A stretch of DNA of 64,000 nucleotides from Aurelia coerulea (GCA_039566865.1 CM076954.1:10502001-10566000); one strand, 5' to 3'. Shown: positions 51,590 through 62,621, counted from the stretch's first letter. The notes: generated by a model not told the origin, from the letters alone. Numbers and translations: made by a program.

Positions 51590-53290
51590 CTGATAGCATA
51601 GGCTCGTTAAACCCGAAGAGTCTATTGGTCCAAACAGTAACCTGTCAAGATTTTAAAACGTCTGCTTCCACTTGTATCAACTCCTCTCTCTCTCAGATCA
51701 TAAATGATTTTTTTCAGTCTCGCATCTTTCCAAACAACAATAACTTAGCTAAAGTCATCACACTTTTCAAGAAAGGTTACCCATCCGCAGCATCCAACCA
51801 TAGACCAATATCTCTTTTTTTAATCTGTAGCAAAATTATTGAAAAAGTAACGTACAAAAGTTTATGATTATGAATTGCATCGAATAAGAGGAATTGCTTT
51901 AGATCTTAGTGGGGTGCAGCAAGGCTCTGTCCTTGATCCTCTCCTTTTTTCGATTTGCATAAACAATAGACGATTACGCTAAAGATGGCGGCAAGGAATT
52001 TTTTACCGAGATGATGCACTGTGTTCTTTCATCGAATTCCTATAGAATAGTTAAAGATTCGTTATTTGAACGCAATACATCTTGGTAAAAAGTTCCTCGC
52101 CGCCATCTTTAGCGTAAAACGCGCAAGAGCGGTCGACTGCGACCTGCTTCTGTATGCAGATGATTCTTGTTTAATTGTTAGAGACAAAAACATTGAACTA
52201 ATAGAAAGCAACTTAAATAGAAATTTCAATTCCCTCTGTGATTGGTTTGTAGAAAACAAACTAAGCATTCACTTTGGAGAGGACAAAACCAAATCCATTC
52301 TCTTTGGACAAAAAAAAGCAGCGAGAACTTGAAAAGTTGGACATTAGGAGAGGTGTTATAAGGATTAAACAGCATTCATGTCCTAGATGAAAATCTCTCT
52401 GGGGAGTCGATGGCGACTAAGATGCTTGGAAAAATAAATGGCAAGCTAAAATTTCTATACAGGAAACAAAACTTCCTGGATAAATCCCTTCGCAGGTTGC
52501 TTTTAAATGCTCTTATTCAACCTCATTTTGATTATGCATGCACCTCTTGGTATCCAGGGTTGAATAAGAGGCTGTCCAAAAAAATTCAGACGGCACAAAA
52601 CAAATGCATTCGTTTTTACCTCGATTTAAAAAACACAGCACATATTGGGGTCACAGAATTCAAGTCTATAGATTGGCTCCCTACAAAGAACAGGATGGAT
52701 CAATGTGTCTGTGTCAACATAATGAAGTTTTTCAGAGAAACTGCCCCAGCATACAGTGCTGAGATATTCCGTCCAGTCAACCAGGGCCGAACAACACGAA
52801 GGTCCAAGTTCAAATTGGATATTCCATTTCGCAAAACTACAGCTGGACAAAAATGTCTAGGGCCCAAAACATGGAATAGTCTTTCATCAGAGATTAAATC
52901 AACAAACAATATCAACACATTCAAACATAAGACCAAAGAGAACTTTTTCCAAAACATACAAAAAGAGGAAGATGACATATATGTCTTCTATTAAGACTTG
53001 TCATCATCTCTCCCGATCATGGCATGGTCTTTTAAACCATGTTTTATACCGAAAACAAACTACAGTTTTGTATATTTTTTTCTTACGTTTTTCGTTGTAC
53101 CAGCACATCTAAGGGGACCATTATGGAATTAAGGTCATCTTGACCTTTTAATGCTATCCCTGCCACTGTAATTAGGGGTGTTTTTCCTTTACGTTTTTAA
53201 CATTATATATTGTATTGTATCTATTTTTATATTATATAACTTGTAAATACTTGTAATTGTGGCAAATGATACATACATACATACATAAAT
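51590..53290 (+). pseudogene. Degenerate L2-like LINE with complete 3' end
   Basis: Broken frames in RT order: FFQSRIFPNNNNLAKVITLF and HRPISLFLICSKIIEKV (51,700-51,850); a deletion; GVQQGSVLDPLLFSICINN; then DCDLLLYADDSCLI (YADD catalytic block, 52,137-52,180); then an open 194-codon stretch (52,410-52,994) with LLNALIQPHFDYACTSWYP and LGPKTWNSLSSEI. The 3' UTR carries a GGTC..GACC stem-loop and a (CATA)n tail. Inactive. Confidence 0.88.
51974..52117. mobile_element. Small MITE inside the LINE, TTACGCTAAAGATGGCGGC ends
   Basis: 144 bp with about 45-bp inverted arms (TTACGCTAAAGATGGCGGC ... GCCGCCATCTTTAGCGTAA; GGTAAAAA pairs further in). It interrupts the LINE between its VPQGS-like and YADD blocks. 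Each arm contains a YY1-consensus AAGATGGCGGC. Target duplication uncertain. Confidence 0.75.
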
Positions 53291-53319
53291 AATCGTCTAT
53301 TTACCAAATTGTTCCTCCT

Positions 53320-53450
53320 ATCATTCTACTGGTTTGCGGATGATACAAATATTTACTATGAACCTAAAAAAGTTGATGTTCTTCGAAGAGTCGTTAGTAA
53401 AGAACTAAAGAGAGTTAAAGCGTGGCTTGATGTTAACAATTGTCATTAAA
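53320..53450 (+). pseudogene. LINE reverse-transcriptase scrap
   Basis: Reads WFADDTNIYYEPKKVDVL and RVVSKELKRVKAWLD, the catalytic block and following helix of an RT closest in appearance to the LINE at 43,765-47,037. Only about 40 codons remain. Confidence 0.65.
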
Positions 53451-53454
53451 CATA

Positions 53455-53745
53455 CCGGATGTGCCAAAATAAACTATGCACGTTGGGCAGGCCACAATAA
53501 ATCTTACACTGGACAGATTTTGAAGATTCATGACTTAATATTTAGCAAAGGGCCTCAATTAGATTTTAGGATTTGTTGCAATTTTTTCGTTTTCACTATT
53601 TAGAACTAGAAGCGAATTTCTTAAAAAGGTTCTGGGAGCAGTAATTGGCAAGTAAGTGTTCAACTACTTTCGTTCTTGAAAACCATAGAAATGTTGAAAA
53701 CACTGAAAGCAATCAAAAAACGTCGATCATGTTTTTTAAAAGTTA
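53455..53745. mobile_element. Tc1/mariner-type MITE, left arm only
   Basis: TA then CCGGATGTGCCAAAATAAAC, following the 18,144 element through GGCAGGCCACAATAAATC and AAAAAACGTCGATCA. Right arm absent. Confidence 0.65.
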
Positions 53746-54344
53746 TGTAATTCTCTATTTTCTTTCATTTCATATCGGATTGGCCTTCTGTATACACGAG
53801 AACGCACAAATCCGATATGCTACATACCGTTTTCGCGCTTTCAAATGAAAACAAACTGAAGGCGGAGTGAAACCAAACCGATGTCGTGTAAACGGTCGAA
53901 TCCGGCATCAACTCAAAACGAAACCTCTTTATTAACTCTACGAGCCTCGTATTCATCTGGTGCACTGCGCAGCTTGTTAAAACAAAGGAAATGCTTCGCA
54001 ACACAAGACAAAGTGAAAACGGTGTCGTTTAAACAAAGCCCCACTCCGATATGAAATGAAAACGGTATCGTGTAAATGGGGCCTGCTCTCTCCTCGATTA
54101 GTTTATTACTTGCATACGAATTTTCACATCACTGTTATTGTTAGCATTTACACCTATCTTCATTTACATTGTTATTTATATTCAATTAATCTATTTGGAA
54201 ACTGTTTTCATGTAATGGAATTATAAAATGAGAAATGAGAAATTGAAGCTAATATTGTTCAGTTTATCAGTTCAGATTATGTACACCGCCTTCAGTTCCG
54301 CATATAACATTGTCTATTGGTAAGGAAAAATAGCTTCTCGACCT

Positions 54345-54434
54345 TTGATTCGATCATGATTCGATCATGATTCGATCATGATTCGATCATGATTCGATCA
54401 TGATTCGATCATGATTCGATCATGATTCGAATGG

Positions 54435-54465
<31 letters not shown>

Positions 54466-54466
54466 A
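54345..54466 (+). repeat. 11-bp tandem repeat GATTCGATCAT and (TGAT)n
   Basis: About eight perfect GATTCGATCAT units (to about 54,433), then about seven TGAT units. It lies 150 bp beyond the stop of the transporter gene. The 11-bp unit contains the palindrome ATGATTCGATCAT in part. Confidence 0.92.
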
Positions 54467-54620
54467 AATGGTTGGATTTAGACATGATTTGCTAAAAAGA
54501 ATATGAGAATATTTGATATAAGAAAGTAACACAAAAAAGAATACTTGCACAACGTTGAATAGTTTTTCAAAAATCTTTTCTAAACCCTGCATTAATGTTT
54601 GCATGACCGCCATACCTGCT

Positions 54621-56166
54621 CTATAGTTTATGTATGATTGCTGCAAGTGAGTAGTATGCTCCTCCAAAGCCAAGAGCTAGGTAGAGGACAGCTAAGATGA
54701 CATGGAAAACTCGACTTATCAGTCCAATATGCCGCCATTTCAGATTCAAGTAGAAATATACTGGAAGTAACAGAGCAACCACAGAGCCTCTAACATTGCC
54801 AATGAAACTAACAACCAAACCGAACTGAGGAACTGAGACGGCAATCAACATGACAGATGCTAAAACAAGCAATCTTGAAAGGGCAAACCACGCCCATGAT
54901 CCAATCCTATTCTGATGAAACAGATGAAACATCGGCATCATATTTGTATCCAGCATTTCAAACACGACACAAAGACTTATGGGAAAACTTGGGAATAGAT
55001 TTAGCATGATGAAAATACTGATCGAAAGCAAAATTGGCATTGATGACGTCATATTACTGGTGACAGATTGGTGCACTTTGGAGCCCAGTGTTAGAGTAGC
55101 TATTAGTCCAAATCCGACTTTTAACAATGTGTTGATGAAATAAGAAATCGCCGATGCTGTCTTGAACTGTTCTGGCTTCTCCATGCTTCCCTCAATAGCT
55201 GGTGCGATTAAATGCAAAAAGAAGGAATTGGTAAAGACGCCACAGCCCATAAGAACATTGCCAAGATTAAAAGCTATCTTAAGATTATGCAAGTCCCATT
55301 CCTTGTACTTTGCAATCAAAACACTGTAGCAGATCATCAGTGAAGCAGTTAACGAGAAAAGGGCAACGCAACTAAACTTAGCTATTACTGACACACGTCT
55401 TATGAACAGTGAGGGGAACACCAATGCTGCCCAAAGACACATCAGCACTTGAGGTGACATGTGAATATCCAGGGTCCTGCTCAGCAAATCAAATGTAACT
55501 CGTCCCAATAATATGAAATAGGACACCGATGTCAGTGCTGTACTGAGGTTTATAAAAGCCATTATTTGCTTGCCATATGTTGAAAATACTGCTGCCCCAA
55601 TGTCCAGATATGTCGGGTATATCCTCTTTAAATATCCTGCCTGTGATCCAGATATCTGATGCTGACATTCAGAAATCAAATGAACGGCATACCAATTGCA
55701 GAGCCCCAGCAATACGATTGCAATCAATACAGGTAGACCAGCTTCGGCAGTGACGAACGGAATTGCGAACATACTGACACCCTGTATCAAACAGAGCACG
55801 TTCATTGAAGTCATGAAAGTGGACGCCCTGCGATCACTGGATGGCACGTCTGGAAATGACGCTGTTGTGAAAGCTCTCTGCTGTTGTAAGAACATGCTGC
55901 CAGTACTGTACTGCGAATGCTTCCAGTAATCGTTGAACCAAGATATCGTATACTCCCCATGAAAGAGGGATCCTGCATAATCTTATAGCTGCTTGTGCGT
56001 TCTCTTTTCAGCACTGGAGTGCTTTCTGAACTGAGTGCTATTACACCAAAACTATTTGTACTTTCACGTTGGTCTCTATCGAAGGTCTGATCCCCATGGC
56101 TGGATAGTGTCTGTTCATTTTCGTGCAGTATTCCAGCATTGAAAAATTCTTCAAACGAAGACATAT
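54621..56166 (-). CDS. Vesicular inhibitory amino-acid transporter-like (SLC32/VGAT family)
   Basis: The membrane part is an open frame 55,895-54,621 (424 codons from the first Met) with about ten hydrophobic helices. It begins STFMTSMNVLCLIQGVSMFA, matching the first helix of VGAT (unwound N-x-x-Q-G-x-x motif), and later has SFFLHLIAPAIEGSMEKP, like the S-Q-I-F-L-P-S-L-E-G-x-M-x-x-P block of VGAT. Such proteins load GABA/glycine into vesicles in exchange for protons. The likely cytosolic N-terminus is in another frame: ATG at 56,166 (MSSFEEFFNAGILHENEQ) to about 55,960. A change of frame between 55,960 and 55,880 implies a very short intron or a frameshift; the latter would make this a damaged copy. 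A hAT-like end lies 14 bp upstream of that ATG. Cnidarian genomes carry many VGAT-like paralogues, so substrate is uncertain. Confidence 0.8.
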
Positions 56167-56177
56167 TTCGCCAAATC

Positions 56178-56300
56178 CAGGGGCGGATCCAGACCGTCTT
56201 ACGGTACTTACGGAAGACGGTCAAATTCCGAAACTGAACTTTTCATAGAAACAGTGATTTATATTGCTGATTCATAATTTGTTTTATTTGTACGAGCAGC
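56178..56300 (+). mobile_element. hAT-like terminus beside the transporter start
   Basis: CAGGGGCGGATCCAG at 56,178, followed by CCGTCTTACGGTACTTACGG, is a typical hAT-like end. A matching but inverted end (CTGGATCCGCCCCTG) is at about 62,128-62,142. The 8-bp flanks differ, so they may belong to two different insertions. The inner boundary is unknown. Confidence 0.5.
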
Positions 56301-57285
56301 TATTTCACAGTAAACCAAATGAGATAAATACATGAATTTTCCCTTGCCCCCCCTGCCCCCCCCCCAAACTGTCATACTCGAGACAAGGAATGAACATCTC
56401 GCTAAAATGTTTGTCAACACATTCCCCATTTTGAAACAGCCTCACTTTCCTTCTTTCGTTGCTATGCAAATCAACGCCATGCCATGCCAACACACCCCTA
56501 TTCTTTTGCAACACACTGCATAAATTAGTGAACAAAAATGCAAGACCAAAAGGCCAAAGATGATTGGTAAGACGGTAGTAATAAATTAAAACCTGCGCGG
56601 ACACTCTGAAACAATCAAAATTGAAACCGTCACGTGATAGTATTGTTCTCGTAAGACGGAAGATAAGATGTATGTTAGGTACCTTGGCAAAATTACAGTG
56701 AAAACGTATGGGAAATGTTTGGACGAGCTTTTGGTTGCGCCTCGCCATATGCTTTCTTGGTGTACCTCTGCGAGTCCCTTTCACCTTTCACCTTTGGCCT
56801 TGAAAACAATTTATTTGACGATTTAGAGGTGGATTTGCTTGGAAAAATAGAAGATCTAATCTTATCTGGTGACGATCTTGGCATTCAAAGCTTTTCAACA
56901 TAGCAGCTCATCAAATTAGGGAGAAATGTTCCTATCAGCCGTGCTGTTGTGGAGGGCCTAGCCAAAACGAAGCTGCTGTCTCACTCTTACCTCACGTTCA
57001 ACATGATCGATTCAGCTGTCGCGGAGGCGTGCGTTACTGCGAAGGACACAAGAGAACTAGACAATTGATATTATTCTGAATAACCTTTAACCTTTTTATT
57101 GTTTGTTAGACACAAAGAGCGGATCGAGGAGAACGGGTGATTGTGTGGAGAAGAGTGTGGGCGTGAGCTTCCGCTGTGGTTTTTATGTTTTCGCTGTACG
57201 TTTTTGGTTGGGAAAGATAGATGGAGATGAAATATCAAACCTTGTGAGTTTTTTATTTATTGTCGTGCTTCAACCAGTTCGCGAC
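56301..57285. other. Unassigned region upstream of the BEL element, possibly including its 5' LTR
   Basis: A 62-codon plus-strand frame (56,715-56,903; FDDLEVDLLGKIEDLILSGD) and a following open stretch are not recognised. The last part, ending TTCGCGACA, should be the 5' LTR end, but with no 3' LTR in the window its start cannot be set. C-runs lie near 56,345. Confidence 0.35.
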
Positions 57286-57289
57286 AAAG

Positions 57290-57307
57290 TGGCACCCCAG
57301 ATGGGAG
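57290..57307 (+). promoter_or_regulatory. Putative BEL/Pao primer-binding site
   Basis: TGGCACCCCAGATGGGAG, 48 bp before the gag start. A TGGC-initial 18-mer in this place is the usual tRNA primer site that follows the 5' LTR. The tRNA was not identified. Confidence 0.5.
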
Positions 57308-57354
57308 AAATCAACGACCTTTAGTGGAGTTTAAACCAACCAAAAATCGAGAGT

Positions 57355-59574
57355 ATGGCGAATCAAGCAAGCGAGGAGAATTTATCAAAGAAAGTCACAG
57401 GGAAACTTGGCCTGTTGACATTTATCGAAGACGAAACGCGAGGTATTTTGAACACAAAGGATTGCAAGGCTATCGAGAGACAACTAAAGATTTATGAATC
57501 CAAAATCGAAGAAGTTTACGAGCTGAAAACCAACGTACAGGAGCTGAAATTGGAGAATGATGACGACCCAGGAGAAATTCGAAACTGGAGCAGCAAAATC
57601 GAGGGAGAAATCAAGAAATTTGATCACATCATGGCGGAAATGAGAGAATCTTTGAAGCAGATCAAATTAAGCGAGCGAAGGGAGGAAGCACAGGAGCTTT
57701 TATCGTCAAAACAACGGCAGTTTGAGGTAGAATCGGAGCTGGAGAAAGCTAGGTATGAGCAGAAATTTCAGTATGAGCGTAGATTGGAGGAACTTAAATC
57801 AACTTCACCTCCAAATGAACAGGAATCAACAAAGGTTAAGTTGCCAAAGCTAATTATTTCAAAGTTTCAGGGTACCCATCTAGACTGGTATAGATTTTGG
57901 AATCAATTTGAAGCTGAAATTGATAGAGTTAAGATAGATTCTGTCACAAAATTTTCCAACTTGAAAGAGTTGCTTATGCCAAAAGTCAGAGCTAACATAG
58001 AAGGTCTTCCTTTTACAACAGAAGGTTACGAAAGGGCAAAACAAATCCTAAAATCTACATATGGTAAATCAAGTGAGATCATAAATGCGTATGTGCAGAA
58101 CGTCACAGCGCTGCCAGTCATTAAAGGGGGGAACCCTGCAAAAATTCATGATCCTTATGGGAAGCTGGTGATCAGTGTGCAGGCCCTAGAATCGATGGGG
58201 AAATTAGGAGAAATAAATGGTCTGACCCGGGCAACATTAGATAAGCTTGAGGGGATACGTGCAGATTTAGTTCGTACCGATGACAGCTGGCAGGAATGGG
58301 GATTCCCCCAGTTAGTAAACGCACTCAGACGATGGACTGAGCGAAATCCCATATCCCAAGAAGAGAGGGGGGCAAGTACAAATGTTCGCGAAACTAACCA
58401 GGGTACACAGAAACGTGAAAAATTCTTTCAAGTAAGGCAGGAATGGAAAAGGAGGCCATGCATTTATTGTGAGGGGGATGACCACAAATCAGTTGAATGC
58501 AAAAAAGTGACAGAAATAACCCAAAGGAGAGAGTGTTTGAAGAAAAAGAAACTTTGTTTCAATTGTACAGGAACCAATCACAGAGCCGCAGAATGTAGGG
58601 TGAAAAGCGGATGTCAAGTTTGTAGTGCGAGACATCATACATCAATTTGTGATAAGAAACCAGAGCAAGTTTTATTAGCAACAGGGGAGCAAGGAGTAAT
58701 ATATCCCATTGTTACTGTCAGTGTAAATGGTGTAAAATGCAGGGCCTTACTAGACACGGGGGCTGGTAGCTCATACATCTCAGATAAGCTGGTGAACATT
58801 CTTGGGAAAAGGCCAGTTTTAAAGCAAAACAGACAGATAGACATGATGTTGAGCACGGTAAACAGGCAAATTGAGATTTACAATGTGGAGGTACAAAATC
58901 TTAAGGGGGACTTCAAGCTAGAAATTGATGTAAGCAAAGTTGATAGAGAGGTGTTGCTTTCAGTAAAGAATCCAAGGTATCAAGATGTTCTAAAGAAATA
59001 CCCTCATCTACAAGGAGTAACGATGGATGATGTCGATCAAAAACCAGAGCTTCCTGTCCATTTAATCTTGGGGGCATCAGAATACGCAAAGATCAAAACA
59101 GATGCAAAGGCAAAAATTGGGAAACCCGGAGAGCCTGTAGGTGAGCATACAAGATTAGGCTGGACGCTAATATCTTCTGGAGCAGATGCCGATGCAGGTC
59201 ACATGTTCTTCGCTAAAGGGACATTAGCAGATTATGATCGCCTTTGCAACCTAGATGTCCTAGGACTAGAAAATCATCAACAAGGGGAAGAAGATTCAGT
59301 TTACAGTGAGTTTAGAGAGCAGTTGAAACAACAGCCACAGGGTTACTATGAGACAGGGCTTTTATGGAAGGCAAACTGCCCACTACTACAAGATAACAAA
59401 GCTGGAAGCCTTGCGAGGCTAGACAAGTTAGCACAGAAGCTCCAGAGGGAACCAGAGCTGTTTACACAGTACGATCAGATCATCAAGGACCAAGAAGCAC
59501 AAGGAATCATTGAAAGAGCGGACCATGAACCGGGGGGGGGAGGTCCTTTTACCTACCACACAAGCCAGTGGTGA
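57355..59574 (+). CDS. BEL/Pao gag-protease region and start of reverse transcriptase
   Basis: 739 codons. The N-terminal 160 residues are a charged coiled coil. A DUF1759 gag-like domain follows (LPKLIISKFQGTHLDWYRFW, about 165-335). Three zinc-knuckle-like motifs are at about 368-425 (CIYCEGDDHKSVEC, CFNCTGTNHRAAEC, CQVCSARHHTSIC). An aspartic protease follows (LLDTGAGSSYIS, near 464), then the RT entry with LGWTLIS and KDQEAQGIIERAD. The frame ends early just after a run of eight G at about 59,532-59,539, where the next frame takes over; a one-base change there would explain it, either a real mutation or a sequencing error in a homopolymer. It is described here as broken. Confidence 0.93.
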   Translation: MANQASEENLSKKVTGKLGLLTFIEDETRGILNTKDCKAIERQLKIYESKIEEVYELKTNVQELKLENDDDPGEIRNWSSKIEGEIKKFDHIMAEMRESLKQIKLSERREEAQELLSSKQRQFEVESELEKARYEQKFQYERRLEELKSTSPPNEQESTKVKLPKLIISKFQGTHLDWYRFWNQFEAEIDRVKIDSVTKFSNLKELLMPKVRANIEGLPFTTEGYERAKQILKSTYGKSSEIINAYVQNVTALPVIKGGNPAKIHDPYGKLVISVQALESMGKLGEINGLTRATLDKLEGIRADLVRTDDSWQEWGFPQLVNALRRWTERNPISQEERGASTNVRETNQGTQKREKFFQVRQEWKRRPCIYCEGDDHKSVECKKVTEITQRRECLKKKKLCFNCTGTNHRAAECRVKSGCQVCSARHHTSICDKKPEQVLLATGEQGVIYPIVTVSVNGVKCRALLDTGAGSSYISDKLVNILGKRPVLKQNRQIDMMLSTVNRQIEIYNVEVQNLKGDFKLEIDVSKVDREVLLSVKNPRYQDVLKKYPHLQGVTMDDVDQKPELPVHLILGASEYAKIKTDAKAKIGKPGEPVGEHTRLGWTLISSGADADAGHMFFAKGTLADYDRLCNLDVLGLENHQQGEEDSVYSEFREQLKQQPQGYYETGLLWKANCPLLQDNKAGSLARLDKLAQKLQREPELFTQYDQIIKDQEAQGIIERADHEPGGGGPFTYHTSQW

Positions 59575-61001
59575 GACAAGCAGCTGAAAGCACTAAAGTC
59601 AGAGTGGTTTATGATGCATCTGCAAAGCCAAACAACAATGCACCATCACTCAATGAATGTTTAGAGACAGGTCCACCATTGCAAAACCTTATATGGGATG
59701 TCCTAGCAAGGAATAGAGTAAGACCAATCGCACTTGCAGGGGATTTGAAACAAGCTTTTCTACAAATCAGGATCAAGGAAGAGGATCGTGATGTGTTGCG
59801 CTTCCATTGGATTAAAGACAGAGACAGAGAGAACGTAGAGACATTCCGATTTACACGCGCCCTATTTGGCCTAAATCAATCACCGTTTTTATTAGGGGCT
59901 ACAATAGAAGAGCACATGCGTTCACAAGAAGCACAATTTCCTGTGGAAGTAGAGGAGATTCGACACAGTATCTATGTTGATGACATACTGTTATCTGGAG
60001 AAACACAAATTAACATGGAAGAGCTGAAGGATAAAGTTGTAAAGATTTTCGATGTAGCTGGCTTTAAGTTACACAAGTGGCACTCAAACCTGCCAGAGCT
60101 AGAGCAAGATGTTATACAACAGACAGATTCAGAGATCTCAGAGCAGAGTTTTGCAAAGCAGCAATTAGGAGTGGGGAGAGATGAAACAAAGCTGTTGGGT
60201 TTGTTTTGGAACAAAGATGCGGATACTCTTGGAGTAGTTTTTCCAGAAAATCAGAGAGAGAATGTAACAAAGAGGAGTTTGCTGAAGAACTTGGCATCAG
60301 TCTATGATCCTATGGACATTGTATCACCAGTGACTCTGGGGGGAAAGCTCATTTGTCGAGATGTTTGTGATGCAAAACTGCCATGGGATCAAGAGCTATC
60401 CACAGAGTTATCAGACAAGTGGAACAAATGGACAAAGGCATTACCAGACAAAGTAGAGATTCACAGGAGCGTATCAAAATTCAGAGAAAGCATAGATTCA
60501 ATTGATCTTCACGCCTTTGGTGATTCAAGTGGATTTGGAACAGCAGCTTGTGTTTATGCAGTGATCACACAACCATCAGGAGTTAGTCAAGGGCTCCTTG
60601 CTGCTAAATCAAGGCTAGCAAAGAAGGGACTAACGATACCAAGACTTGAGCTAGTCTCAGGCCACATGGCAGCCAATCTGCTAGCAAACATCAGGAGCAG
60701 CCTCACAGGGCTACCAGTCAGATCTTGCTATGGATGGCTGGATAGCTCTGTAGCTTTACATTGGATAAAAGGACAGGGAAATTACAAGCAGTTTGTAAGC
60801 AATCGAGTAAGACAGATTCAAGAAAAGAATTTCATAGAGTGGAGACATGTGGGCACTGTAGATAACCCTGCAGACATCGGGAGCAGGGGGTGTCCTGGAA
60901 ACAGAATTCCAACGAGATGGTTCAGAGGTCCAGAGTGGTTATCAGATGCAGAGAAGTTCTTGCTAAAACTACACCCTAACTCCAAAAATTCACAAAAGTA
61001 G
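59568..61001 (+). CDS. BEL/Pao Pol: reverse transcriptase and RNase H (integrase missing)
   Basis: 477 codons continuing the previous frame; the ATG at 59,568 is incidental. RT blocks are VRVVYDASAKPN, LAGDLKQAFLQIRI, LFGLNQSPFLLGATI and the catalytic YVDD near residue 134. The A17/RNase H-like part has HAFGDSSGFGTAACVY, RLELVSGHMAANLLA and WLDSSVALHWIKG, ending at VDNPADIGSRG and GPEWLS. Complete BEL elements continue into a zinc finger and a DDE integrase; here a stop comes about 20 residues after GPEWLS and nothing downstream looks like integrase or LTR. The element is therefore 3'-truncated and cannot integrate by itself. Confidence 0.93.
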   Translation: MVRQAAESTKVRVVYDASAKPNNNAPSLNECLETGPPLQNLIWDVLARNRVRPIALAGDLKQAFLQIRIKEEDRDVLRFHWIKDRDRENVETFRFTRALFGLNQSPFLLGATIEEHMRSQEAQFPVEVEEIRHSIYVDDILLSGETQINMEELKDKVVKIFDVAGFKLHKWHSNLPELEQDVIQQTDSEISEQSFAKQQLGVGRDETKLLGLFWNKDADTLGVVFPENQRENVTKRSLLKNLASVYDPMDIVSPVTLGGKLICRDVCDAKLPWDQELSTELSDKWNKWTKALPDKVEIHRSVSKFRESIDSIDLHAFGDSSGFGTAACVYAVITQPSGVSQGLLAAKSRLAKKGLTIPRLELVSGHMAANLLANIRSSLTGLPVRSCYGWLDSSVALHWIKGQGNYKQFVSNRVRQIQEKNFIEWRHVGTVDNPADIGSRGCPGNRIPTRWFRGPEWLSDAEKFLLKLHPNSKNSQK

Positions 61002-61985
61002 AACCATTTCCAGAATATTTTGGCCAAAATCTCTATAAAAACTAACCCACATTCCTCTGTGGATGGATATGCTCCTTTACCATCCATTCCATCCATTATC
61101 AATATTCTATAAAACCAACAAAGGTGATTCTTAATGGATGTGCGCAAGAAGTTAATCTGGGGGCAGGGTGAGGGTAGTGTACAAATAATAGCATTTCTTT
61201 AGTATTTGTCAGTTATGACTGATTTTTAATGTGCTGTATTGAATAGCAACATTACTCATAGAATATTCAAAACTGTTCACCAACTTGGTATCATTATTTT
61301 GATAATCTGATTTATGCTGTGATTTTTCATATTGCTGGCTGAAAAACTTTAGGAGGAAGCTAAAACTCTTTGTTGGTCTTCTGTTAAGATTTCTTTCATT
61401 TATAAATCAATGTTGGATCACAAGAATTGAAAATTTTAGTTTCTATTTTAGTTCTCTATTTAGTTTAGTTTCTATTTTAGTTAATGATACTTGCACAGCA
61501 ATGAGGGAATGAATGCATGTCTGTTCAGTTTCTTAGTAGCCTGATTACTTTTATTTTGTTCCTGTAATTTCTGTGATTGGTTGTTAACTGTCCATCCCAA
61601 GTTCTATAAAATATCTACACTATTTGCAACAGATTTTCATTTCACATTTATACAGGGTTGCATCCAACAGAAACAGCTTATACAATGTCTGTTCCCTAGC
61701 AATTACTGGTGAAGAAGAAATGTGTCATCTGTTGAGAGCACTTACATCAGCAGAGTTATATCTTCACTCTGATTTTTATGCATCTCATTCCCATTTCCTC
61801 AATCTTTTGGCAAGTTAAGAAACCTCTTAAGACCATGTTCAGTGGTTCTGTCTCTTATAATGTGGATAAATTGTCCAACATGAGTGAAAATTATTCAGAT
61901 AGCATTAAGATTGGGGCCCTGAAGTAGCTTTTACCGGCAAGGAAACTATATATGATTTAGAGATCACGTTGGAAAATAGGGCGTT
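61002..61985. other. AT-rich sequence after the truncated BEL element
   Basis: No integrase, LTR or gene recognised. A TTTAGTTTCTATTTTAGTT direct repeat occurs near 61,435-61,485. This is probably the sequence that replaced the BEL 3' end. Confidence 0.4.
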
Positions 61986-62142
61986 TTCCGAGGATCTGAA
62001 GGGCGTGGCCCGAAAAATTTTTCCGGGGGGCTTCGCCCCCGGACCCCCAAACTCCTCGCGCTTCGCGCTCGAGGCCTCCCATGACCTGCTCGCGCTTCGC
62101 GCTCGTAGGACGGTCAAAATTTCCGCTGGATCCGCCCCTGCT
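61986..62142 (-). mobile_element. hAT-like terminal fragment
   Basis: Reading inward on the minus strand from CAGGGGCGGATCCAGCGGAA: CGAGCGCGAAGCGCGAG occurs twice, then GGGGGTCCGGGGGCGAAG and GGGCCACGCCCTTCAG. Same family signature as 30,440-30,620 and 62,622-62,790. Confidence 0.6.
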
Positions 62143-62621
62143 ACCAGTCGACGAAATTGAGCCATATGAGCAAGTATTGCAACGTGATGTAGTCTTGTTA
62201 CTCATCTTATGTGTTCAATGGATATCCAAACTGTTAAACTGGCCTAAACTGTTGCATAACCGATCTCAATATTGCTTGCCCAAGAACTGTTTTCACTTAG
62301 CTTGATCCACCAAACACGACAAATATGTTGCTCAACAAGCACCCTTTGATTTCACTGCGCGTATGACGTCTCAAAGCGATGACAACCCCTTGTAATTTGT
62401 TAAAAACAACGATTTACGTTATTATTTCACTCAAATATTGGCTTCTAGTTGCAATCTCATTAAAGTTTTGTTAGTACTATGGTGCATTATGTTTTCCTGG
62501 TGACTGCTCTGCTCCCTTACCTGCATCGCAAAAACCGACACAGCTGTCAACGCCACCTGCAGCACTGGGATGATTTAAACAATACAGCTAATCCCCAAGG
62601 TAGGACAAGGGCATAAGGGAC

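Noticed and set aside
56178..62142. A single 6-kb hAT transposon carrying the BEL element
   Set aside because: The outer ends face each other, but the 8-bp flanks differ and no hAT transposase was seen, so one unit cannot be claimed; kept only as a question.
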